From NCBI GenBank assembly GCA_027322565.1, contig DAHVRG010000319.1:1-6277 (forward strand): a DNA stretch of 6,277 bases, given 5' to 3'. The translations under genes and the position numbers were made by a program. The DNA comes from Georgenia sp. (GTDB lineage Bacteria > Actinomycetota > Actinomycetes > Actinomycetales > Actinomycetaceae). How positions within the stretch are numbered: the stretch's first letter is position 1; every line of letters begins with the position of its first letter. The notes below the pieces were generated by a model. That model was not told the origin of the DNA. It did not search any database and worked only from the letters and a program-made list of their open reading frames with translations. Of this stretch, positions 1 through 6,277 are shown piece after piece.

Positions 1-113
1 TGCTGCGCGTGCTGGCGGATGGCCTGATCGGTTTCGCCCAGCTGTTCGTCGGCGTGGTGCTCTACCGCTGCTTCATGCTCACCGTCGACGGGCCGGTCGA
101 CGACACTCCCTGA
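1..113 (+). CDS. C-terminal end of an unidentified protein (possibly TetR-family regulator), 5'-truncated
   Basis: Only the last 36 codons and the TGA stop (111-113) are inside the window; the frame is open to the left edge. Coding is supported by G or C at the third position of 33 of 36 codons and by a sensible amphipathic or hydrophobic stretch (roughly LIGFAQLFVGVVLY) followed by an acidic, Pro-containing tail. The pattern of a hydrophobic helix, then Tyr-Arg, then a few residues and Gly-Pro-x-Asp-Asp resembles the ligand-domain end of many TetR/AcrR regulators, but that is a weak resemblance over a short piece. A membrane-protein tail is the alternative. The gene runs tail to tail into the amidohydrolase, with six bases between stop codons. 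Confidence 0.55.
   Translation, partial: LRVLADGLIGFAQLFVGVVLYRCFMLTVDGPVDDTP
83..102. terminator. Small hairpin, possible terminator for the leftward amidohydrolase transcript
   Basis: A perfect 7-bp stem (83-89 with 96-102, CGTCGAC/GTCGACG) closes a 6-base loop. It lies 17 bases beyond the amidohydrolase stop in that gene's direction, inside the 3' coding end of the opposing gene. There is no U-tract, and short stems of this kind arise easily in GC-rich DNA, so its role as a terminator is an inference from position. Confidence 0.25.
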
Positions 114-119
114 GCCCGA

Positions 120-1307
120 TCAGCCCTGCGCGGTGCGGGCCAGCACCCGCACCCCGATCCCGATCGCGCGCTCGTCGACGACGAGGTCCCCCTGGTGGAG
201 GTCGTGCGCGGGACCGCCGGGGACCCGGGTGCCGAGCCGCACCATCGCCCCCGGGACGCGGGAGAGGTACCAGGCGAAGTCCTCCCCGCCGAGCGACTGC
301 TCGGTGAGGACGACGGCGTCGCTGCCGACCACCTCGCGGGTGGCGGTGTCGAGCATCCGCACGCACTGCTCGTCGTTGACCACCGGGGGCATGCCCCGCT
401 GGTGGCGGAGCTCGACGTCGACGCCGTAGGGGGCGAGGAGCCCGTGGACGACCTCGTCGACCAGGGCCCCGGCGCGCTCCCAGGTCTCGATGTCGAGGGA
501 ACGCAGCGTGCCGGTGACCGACCCGACGGAGGGGATGGTGTTCGGGGCCTTGCCCGCGTTGACCGCCCCCCAGGTGAGATTGGCGCCGGAGCGCGGGTCG
601 AGGCGGCGGTCGAGCACGGCCGGCAGCTCGGTGATGACGTGCCCCAGGGCGTAGACGACGTCACCGGTGAGGTGCGGGCGGGAGGTGTGGCCGCCGGTGG
701 AGCGCACGACGACGGTGACGTTGTCGGAGGCCGCGGTGATCGGTCCGATGCGGGAGCCGACCTTCCCGACCTCGATCTTCGGCGCACAGTGGAGGGCGTA
801 GATCTGCTCGACGCCGTCGAGCACACCTTCCTCGAGCAGCGCCTTGGCGCCGCTGGGCTGGACCTCCTCCGCGGGCTGGAGGACGAGGCGCACCCCGACG
901 GGCAGCAGCCCCTCCTCGTGCAGCCGGGCGAGCACGAGCCCCGCGCCGAGCACCGCGGTGGCGTGGACGTCGTGGCCGCAGGCGTGGGACACCCCGTGGC
1001 GGCGGGACCGGAAGGGCAGCCCGGTGGTCTCCGGGACCGGCAGGGCGTCGATGTCGCCGCGCAGCCCGATGCGGCGCCGGCCCCGCTGCCGCGGGTCCGG
1101 GCCGATGTCGCAGACCAGGCCGCTGCTCTGGGTGCGCCGCGGCCGGAGCCCGGCGGCGGCGAGCCGGTCGAACAGCAGCGCCGTCGTCTCCTGCTCCATC
1201 CAGCCCAGTTCGGGGTTGGCGTGGATCTGCCGCCGGATCGCGATGAGCTCCTCCTCGAGCTCCGCGGTGAGCTCTCGGACGCGGTCGGCGGGCGGGACGT
1301 CGTTCAC
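120..1307 (-). CDS. M20-family (M20D-type) metallo-amidohydrolase / peptidase
   Basis: This 395-residue cytoplasmic enzyme belongs to the IAA-amino-acid hydrolase / hippurate hydrolase / AbgB group, which removes an acyl or aminoacyl group from an amide using two metal ions; the substrate cannot be told. Visible motifs are RRQIHANPELGW (25-36), RGDIDALP (83-90), HACGHD with metal ligands Cys110 and His112, QPAEE with probable catalytic Glu147 and metal-binding Glu148, ALH with His173, the dimerisation-domain motif GGHTSRPH (205-212), GGEDF (340-344) and the late ligand His371. All expected ligands are present, so it should be active. There is no signal peptide. I chose GTG at 1307 because a TANNNT box ends 7 bases before it. 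GTG at 1331 would add 8 residues and overlap the guanylyltransferase stop by 4 bases (1328-1331), so it remains a credible alternative. Confidence 0.92.
   Translation of the reverse strand: MNDVPPADRVRELTAELEEELIAIRRQIHANPELGWMEQETTALLFDRLAAAGLRPRRTQSSGLVCDIGPDPRQRGRRRIGLRGDIDALPVPETTGLPFRSRRHGVSHACGHDVHATAVLGAGLVLARLHEEGLLPVGVRLVLQPAEEVQPSGAKALLEEGVLDGVEQIYALHCAPKIEVGKVGSRIGPITAASDNVTVVVRSTGGHTSRPHLTGDVVYALGHVITELPAVLDRRLDPRSGANLTWGAVNAGKAPNTIPSVGSVTGTLRSLDIETWERAGALVDEVVHGLLAPYGVDVELRHQRGMPPVVNDEQCVRMLDTATREVVGSDAVVLTEQSLGGEDFAWYLSRVPGAMVRLGTRVPGGPAHDLHQGDLVVDERAIGIGVRVLARTAQG
132..153. terminator. Hairpin, possible terminator for the rightward partial gene
   Basis: A perfect 8-bp stem (132-139 with 146-153, GGTGCGGG/CCCGCACC) encloses a 6-base loop, 18 bases beyond the stop of the rightward gene and inside the last codons of the opposing amidohydrolase. 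No U-tract follows. It mirrors the hairpin at 83-102 across the junction. Function is inferred only from structure and position. Confidence 0.3.
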
Positions 1308-1314
1308 CCCTGCG

Positions 1315-1320
1315 ACACTA
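1315..1320 (-). promoter_or_regulatory. Candidate -10 box (TAGTGT) for a leaderless amidohydrolase transcript
   Basis: On the minus strand TAGTGT fits the actinobacterial -10 consensus TANNNT and ends 7 bases before GTG at 1307. There is no properly spaced Shine-Dalgarno sequence before that GTG (only a GGG directly abutting it), which suits a leaderless mRNA beginning at or near the start codon. No -35 resembling TTGACA is present about 17 bases upstream. The box lies in the 20-base gap just after the guanylyltransferase stop, so it would be an internal promoter. Confidence 0.4.
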
Positions 1321-1327
1321 GCGCGAC

Positions 1328-2434
1328 TCACCGCAGTTCGTCCGGGAGGCGGTCGACGACGTCCTTGAGCCGCTGCGCGTGCTCGGTCGTCGTGACGAGG
1401 AGCGCGTCGGGCGTGTCGACGACGACGGCGCCCGGCACGCCGAGCAGCGCCACGAGCCGTGCACCGTCGGGGACGACGACGGCGCCCTCGCTGCCGAGCG
1501 CGAGCGTCCGGTTCTCCGCACCCAGCCCGGCCACGCCGTCGGCCCCGACGGGGAGCAGGCGGGCCAGGGAGCGCCAGTCGCCGACGTCGTCCCAGCCGAG
1601 CTCGGCGGGGACGACGGCCACCCCGCCGTCGGCGGCGACCGGCTCGGCGACGGCGTGGTCGATGGCGATGCGGGTGAGCCGGGGCCACTCGCGGGCGAGG
1701 ACGGCGGCGCGGTCGGGGGTGTCCCAGGCGCGGGCGATGGCGAGCAGACCGGCGTGGAGGGCGGGCTGGAGCCGCTCGAGGTGGGTGAGGAGCACCTCGG
1801 CACGGACGACGAACATCCCCGCGTTCCAGCGGTAGCGGCCGGTCGCGAGGTACCCCGCGGCGGTCTCGGCGTCGGGCTTCTCGACGAAACGCGCGACGTG
1901 CCGGGCCGTGGGTGCCGCGGCGACGTCGAGCGGGCCGCCCTCCTCGATGTAGCCGAAGGCCGTCGAGGGGTGGTCGGCCCGGACCCCGACCGTCACGACG
2001 TACCCGGCCCGGGCCGCCGCGACGGCCTCGCGGACGGCCGCGTGGAAGTCGTCCGGCCGCCGCACGACGTGGTCGGCGGCGAAGGAGCCGAGGACGACGT
2101 CCGGGCCGTGGCGCTCCCGCAGGAGTGCGGCGGCGAGCCCGATCGCGGCCATGGAGTCACGCCCGGAGGGCTCGGTGACCAGCCCCTGCTCACCGAGGGC
2201 GGGCAGCTGCTCCCGGACGGCGTCCGCGTGCGCCTCCCCGGTGACGACGAGCACGCCGCCCTCCCCCGTGAGCGGCACGAGCCGGTCCCAGGTGGCCTGC
2301 AGCAGGGTGCGGCCGCTGCCGGTGAGGTCGAGGAGGAACTTCGGGTGCGCCCGGCGGGACAGCGGCCACAGCCGGGTGCCGGCGCCCCCGGCGGGGACGA
2401 CGGCGTGGAAGCCGGGGACGGGGCTCGTGGTCAT
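1328..2434 (-). CDS. manC: Mannose-1-phosphate guanylyltransferase (GDP-mannose pyrophosphorylase)
   Basis: This 368-residue cytoplasmic nucleotidyltransferase makes GDP-mannose from GTP and mannose-1-phosphate, supplying mannosylated glycans and glycolipids. The N-terminal signature PAGGAGTRLWPLSRRAHPKFLL (14-35) includes the nucleotide loop and Lys32 of the PK pair. It is followed by EPSGRDSMAAIG (88-99), FAADHVV (118-124), FVEKP (183-187), WNAGMF (203-208) and GWDDVGDW (280-287). The length fits the single-domain form: there is no C-terminal phosphomannose isomerase domain as in bifunctional ManC/AlgA. GRDSMA in place of the more familiar GRNTAPA looks, from memory, like the usual actinobacterial version rather than damage. 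ATG 2434 is preferred because the motif begins about 10 residues in and a TANNNT box ends 6 bases upstream; earlier in-frame starts add up to 79 residues lacking family features. It leads the leftward pair with the amidohydrolase. Confidence 0.93.
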   Translation of the reverse strand: MTTSPVPGFHAVVPAGGAGTRLWPLSRRAHPKFLLDLTGSGRTLLQATWDRLVPLTGEGGVLVVTGEAHADAVREQLPALGEQGLVTEPSGRDSMAAIGLAAALLRERHGPDVVLGSFAADHVVRRPDDFHAAVREAVAAARAGYVVTVGVRADHPSTAFGYIEEGGPLDVAAAPTARHVARFVEKPDAETAAGYLATGRYRWNAGMFVVRAEVLLTHLERLQPALHAGLLAIARAWDTPDRAAVLAREWPRLTRIAIDHAVAEPVAADGGVAVVPAELGWDDVGDWRSLARLLPVGADGVAGLGAENRTLALGSEGAVVVPDGARLVALLGVPGAVVVDTPDALLVTTTEHAQRLKDVVDRLPDELR

Positions 2435-2440
2435 GCGGGC

Positions 2441-2446
2441 AGCGTA
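2441..2446 (-). promoter_or_regulatory. Candidate -10 box (TACGCT) for a leaderless guanylyltransferase transcript
   Basis: TACGCT on the minus strand matches TANNNT and ends exactly 6 bases before ATG 2434, so the predicted first transcribed base is the A of the start codon. The intervening sequence GCCCGC has no Shine-Dalgarno motif. This spacing is the one known for leaderless genes in mycobacteria and related actinobacteria; use here is inferred. Confidence 0.5.
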
Positions 2447-2480
2447 GACGCCGTCGAGATGCCCGGTTCGTCCCCGTTCC

Positions 2481-2501
2481 CGGGCCGCGACCGGCGGCCC
2501 G
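2481..2501. promoter_or_regulatory. Perfect inverted repeat, candidate operator between divergent promoters
   Basis: Two 8-base arms, CGGGCCGC (2481-2488) and GCGGCCCG (2494-2501), are perfect inverted copies around a 5-base spacer, making a 21-base dyad suited to a dimeric regulator. It covers about -60 to -40 relative to the predicted sdhC start point and -47 to -67 relative to the guanylyltransferase start point, a usual position for an activator site. The arms are pure G and C, so chance occurrence in GC-rich DNA is a real possibility; the regulator is unknown. Confidence 0.35.
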
Positions 2502-2527
2502 CGTACGGAGCACCCGCCCGAAGTGGC

Positions 2528-2533
2528 TACCAT
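2528..2533 (+). promoter_or_regulatory. Candidate -10 box (TACCAT) for the sdhCAB operon, leaderless at sdhC
   Basis: TACCAT matches TANNNT and ends 7 bases before GTG 2541. The in-frame ATG at 2532 lies inside the box, so if this promoter is used the mRNA cannot contain that ATG and sdhC must begin at GTG 2541. No Shine-Dalgarno motif precedes GTG 2541, in agreement with a leaderless start. Confidence 0.5.
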
Positions 2534-2540
2534 GCTGAGT

Positions 2541-3233
2541 GTGTCAACGACTACTTCTGCAGCGCGGCAGGTCAAGGGACTCCGCACGACGGTCGCCCTG
2601 AAGATCGTCATGGCCGTGACGGGGGTCATCTTCCTGCTCTTCGTGCTGGCGCACATGTACGGCAACCTCAAGGCCCTGTCCGGGCAGCAGGCGTTCGACG
2701 ACTACGCGCACCACCTGCGGGTGCTCGGTGAGCCGATGCTCCCGTACTCGGGGTTCCTGTGGGTCATGCGCGTCGGGCTCATCGTCAGCCTCGTCCTGCA
2801 CGTGTGGTCCGCGACCGTCCTGACCCGGCGCAAGCGCGGGGCCCGGACCCAGAAGTACACGGTGAAGAAGGCGGTCGGCTCCACGCTGTCCTCCCGCACG
2901 ATGATGTGGGGCGGCCTCGCCCTGCTGCTGTTCATCGTCTTCCACATCCTGCAGTTCACGACCCTGACGATCGAGGTCGGTGGCTCCTTCGACAGCCCGC
3001 ACGAGCGCTTCGTCGCGGCCTTCGAGACCTGGTGGCTGCTGGCGATCTACGTCGTCGCGATGGTCGCACTGGGCATGCACCTGCGGCACGGGGTGTGGAG
3101 CGCCGTGCAGACCCTCGGCTGGTCGAACCGTCACCGGCAGCCGGCGATCAAGGCGACCGCCCTCGCCATCGCGCTGGTGGTCGTCGTCGGCTTCCTGCTG
3201 CCCCCGTTCGCCATCGCTTTCGGCATCGTCTGA
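2541..3233 (+). CDS. sdhC: Succinate dehydrogenase cytochrome b subunit (B-type, dihaem)
   Basis: This 230-residue integral membrane protein anchors the SdhA-SdhB dimer and passes electrons through two haems b to quinone. Five hydrophobic helices are visible near residues 18-38, 71-94, 120-142, 164-183 and 203-227, as in the single-subunit anchors of Wolinella fumarate reductase and Bacillus succinate dehydrogenase. Four His residues sit in helices I-IV: His38 (in HMYGNL), His87, His135 and His180. By analogy His38/His135 would bind the distal haem and His87/His180 the proximal one. No sdhD follows, as expected for this type. GTG 2541 was chosen on the TACCAT box and lack of a Shine-Dalgarno site; ATG 2532 or GTG 2523 would add 3 or 6 residues. 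It is the first gene of the sdhCAB operon. Confidence 0.93.
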   Translation: MSTTTSAARQVKGLRTTVALKIVMAVTGVIFLLFVLAHMYGNLKALSGQQAFDDYAHHLRVLGEPMLPYSGFLWVMRVGLIVSLVLHVWSATVLTRRKRGARTQKYTVKKAVGSTLSSRTMMWGGLALLLFIVFHILQFTTLTIEVGGSFDSPHERFVAAFETWWLLAIYVVAMVALGMHLRHGVWSAVQTLGWSNRHRQPAIKATALAIALVVVVGFLLPPFAIAFGIV

Positions 3234-3244
3234 CTAGGCCCCGC

Positions 3245-3248
3245 GGAG
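3245..3248 (+). promoter_or_regulatory. Distant Shine-Dalgarno-like GGAG before sdhA
   Basis: GGAG lies in the 28-base sdhC-sdhA gap, 13 bases before ATG 3262, further than the usual 5-9. No upstream in-frame start exists before a TAG stop at 3235, so the ATG assignment is secure even though its ribosome site is poorly placed. Confidence 0.4.
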
Positions 3249-3261
3249 TACGTGCATCCTC

Positions 3262-5240
<1,979 letters not shown>

Positions 5241-5244
<4 letters not shown>

Positions 5245-5984
5245 GAATCACCCTCAAGGTCTGGCGCCAGAAGAACGCCGACACGCCCGGCCGCATGGTC
5301 GAGTACCCGCTTGACGGCATCTCCGAGGACATGTCCTTCCTCGAGATGCTCGACGTCCTCAACGAGCAGCTCATCGAGCAGGGCGAGGAGCCGGTGGCCT
5401 TCGACCACGACTGCCGCGAAGGCATCTGCGGCATGTGCGGGGTGATGCTCGACGGCGTCGCCCACGGGCCGGAGGTCACCACCACCTGCCAGCTGCACAT
5501 GCGCTCCTTCAAGGACGGCGACACCATCACCGTCGAGCCGTGGCGCGCGGACCCGTTCCCGGTGATCAAGGACCTCGTCGTCGACCGTTCCGCGTTCGAC
5601 CGCATCATCCAGGCGGGTGGCTTCATCTCCGCCAACACCGGCTCCGCGCCCGACGCCCACGCCACCGTGGTGCCGAAGAGCGACGCCGACGCCGCCTTCG
5701 AGGCAGCCGCCTGCATCGCCTGTGGTGCCTGCGTCGCTGCCTGCCCGAACGGCTCGTCGATGCTCTTCACCGCGGCCAAGGTGACCCACCTCGGCAAGCT
5801 GCCGCAGGGGCAGCCGGAGCGTGACGGCCGGGTCGTCTCGATGGTCGCGCAGCAGGACGCCGAGGGCTTCGGGGGCTGCACGAACATCGGTGAGTGCGCC
5901 GCCGTCTGCCCGAAGGGCATCCCGCTGGACACCATCAACCAGCTGAACTTCGACCTGCGCACCGCCATCCGCAACGGCGCCTGA
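5241..5984 (+). CDS. sdhB: Succinate dehydrogenase iron-sulfur subunit
   Basis: This 247-residue subunit carries three iron-sulfur clusters that relay electrons from SdhA flavin to the SdhC haems. The N-terminal plant-ferredoxin-like domain has Cys58, Cys63 and Cys66 (CREGICGMC) and Cys83 (TTCQ) for [2Fe-2S]. The C-terminal bacterial-ferredoxin-like domain has [11 protein letters not shown] (158-168) and [11 protein letters not shown] (213-223). By analogy with E. coli SdhB, Cys158, Cys161, Cys164 and Cys223 bind [4Fe-4S], and Cys168, Cys213 and Cys219 bind [3Fe-4S]. All 11 ligands are present. The GTG start overlaps the sdhA stop by four bases and has a GGAG six bases upstream. It is the last gene of the operon; a hairpin starts 9 bases after its stop. 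Confidence 0.97.
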
Positions 5985-5992
5985 CGACGTCC

Positions 5993-6027
5993 CGAAGGTC
6001 CCCGGCTCGACGAGCCGGGAACCTTCG
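5993..6027. terminator. Strong hairpin between convergent genes, probable bidirectional terminator
   Basis: Arms of 17 bases (5993-6009 and 6011-6027) are inverted copies with one difference, at 6000/6020. A realistic fold has about 15 bp, broken once on the plus strand, with a 5-base loop (6008-6012). It begins 9 bases after the sdhB stop and lies 50 bases beyond the stop of the leftward gene ending at 6077. No U-tract follows on either strand, which is common for terminator-like hairpins in high-GC actinobacteria. In the minus-strand RNA the single mismatch becomes a G-U pair. Confidence 0.65.
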
Positions 6028-6076
6028 CGCTGTCCGTGGCCGGCTCCCGCCCGGCACGCCGGGTCCCGGCCGCCCG

Positions 6077-6277
6077 TCAGCGGCGGGTCTCGCCCCGGGC
6101 CGCGCGGCGCGCGGCGCGACGCCGCAGGAGCGCGTCCCGGCGGGCATAGCGCCGGATCCGGCGGCGCCGGTCCCACCGCCGCACCGCCCCGACGGCCCCG
6201 GCCCAGTACGCGTCCTTCGCCCGCTCCTCCAGGGCCAGGCGCTCGTCCCACTCGCGCCGCTCCTCGTCGGCACGGCG
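6077..6277 (-). CDS. C-terminal part of an Arg-rich protein of unknown function, truncated by the window edge
   Basis: A minus-strand frame is open from the right edge to a TGA at 6077-6079, giving the last 66 residues. Coding is supported by G or C at third positions in 63 of 66 codons, clearly above the second position, and by an orderly make-up: an acidic, Glu-rich helix-like segment (EERREWDERLALEERA), a short aromatic/hydrophobic piece (AYWAGAVGAVRRW), then a tail of 36 residues of which 18 are Arg. No known family was recognised. The tail could bind nucleic acid or acidic membrane lipids, but this is a guess from charge alone. It converges on sdhB with 92 bases between stops and shares the hairpin at 5993-6027. 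The start lies outside the window. Confidence 0.55.
   Translation of the reverse strand, partial: RRADEERREWDERLALEERAKDAYWAGAVGAVRRWDRRRRIRRYARRDALLRRRAARRAARGETRR

Larger units (their letters stand above)
2435..2540. promoter_or_regulatory. Divergent promoter region between the guanylyltransferase and sdhC
   Basis: This 106-base gap carries the control signals for both outward-facing transcription units. It has three TA steps: two form the candidate -10 boxes (2441-2446 leftward, 2528-2533 rightward) and the third (2504-2505) lies next to the central dyad. No TTGACA-like -35 is visible at 16-18 bases from either box, suggesting activator help or promoters driven mainly by the -10 element. 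No riboswitch or small ORF was recognised here. Confidence 0.55.

Noticed and set aside
88..99. Sequence change in the guanylyltransferase motif (GRDSMA instead of GRNTAPA, protein residues 91-96) as a sign of lost activity
   Set aside because: From memory this is the usual form in actinobacterial homologues, and all other signature motifs are intact. The coordinates given are protein residues.
1308..1688. A 127-residue N-terminal extension of the amidohydrolase
   Set aside because: It lies opposite no free space: these bases encode the guanylyltransferase C-terminus in another frame, and the extension is Arg/Ala-rich with no conserved motif.
195..1835. A 546-codon plus-strand frame across the amidohydrolase and into the guanylyltransferase
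   Set aside because: It spans two genes that are well supported on the opposite strand and its product is low-complexity Gly, Asp and Arg without recognisable domains.
2523..2540. Earlier sdhC starts at GTG 2523 and ATG 2532
   Set aside because: Both fall upstream of or inside the candidate -10 box and lack a Shine-Dalgarno site. They were kept only as alternatives in the sdhC entry.
2435..2671. A 79-residue N-terminal extension of the guanylyltransferase from a farther ATG
   Set aside because: It would overlap the start of sdhC and the promoter region, and the family signature begins about 10 residues after ATG 2434.
1379..2731. A 450-codon plus-strand frame over the guanylyltransferase and into sdhC
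   Set aside because: It is antisense to a clear nucleotidyltransferase, overlaps sdhC in another frame, and has no family signature.
6038..6071. Further inverted repeats (CCCGGC/GCCGGG at 6050-6063, GGCCGG/CCGGCC at 6038-6071)
   Set aside because: The arms are short, the alternatives compete with one another, and such pairings are common in G+C-only DNA. The hairpin at 5993-6027 explains termination better.

Overview
The window is GC-rich throughout, with G or C at nearly every third codon position, GTG starts, and promoter-like TANNNT boxes 6-7 bases before start codons. Together with the protein types this points to a high-GC actinobacterium; Micrococcales is a reasonable guess from family resemblance, but the species cannot be named. 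No tRNA, rRNA, CRISPR array, insertion sequence or phage gene was seen. The window reads as ordinary housekeeping chromosome, and I found no previously undescribed multi-gene system.

Layout. Bases 1-113 (+) hold the last 36 codons of an unidentified gene, perhaps a TetR-type regulator. It meets, tail to tail with six bases between stops, a leftward pair: an M20-family amidohydrolase (120-1307) downstream of a mannose-1-phosphate guanylyltransferase (1328-2434). A 106-base divergent promoter region (2435-2540) then separates this pair from a rightward succinate dehydrogenase operon: sdhC (2541-3233, five-helix dihaem cytochrome b), sdhA (3262-5244, flavoprotein) and sdhB (5241-5984, iron-sulfur protein). 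A strong hairpin follows at 5993-6027. The window ends inside a leftward Arg-rich gene of unknown function (stop at 6077).

How the genes work together. SdhC, SdhA and SdhB form a complete three-subunit (B-type, no SdhD) succinate:quinone oxidoreductase. Electrons would pass from succinate to covalent FAD in SdhA, through the [2Fe-2S], [4Fe-4S] and [3Fe-4S] clusters of SdhB, to two haems b in SdhC and on to quinone, expected to be menaquinone in this group. The guanylyltransferase makes GDP-mannose for glycan synthesis. The amidohydrolase cleaves an unknown N-acyl or peptide-like substrate. These two have no evident biochemical link to each other or to succinate oxidation.

The more interesting points are regulatory. 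Three genes show TANNNT boxes placed as for leaderless transcription, a 21-base perfect dyad lies midway between the divergent promoters, and hairpins sit at both convergent gene junctions.
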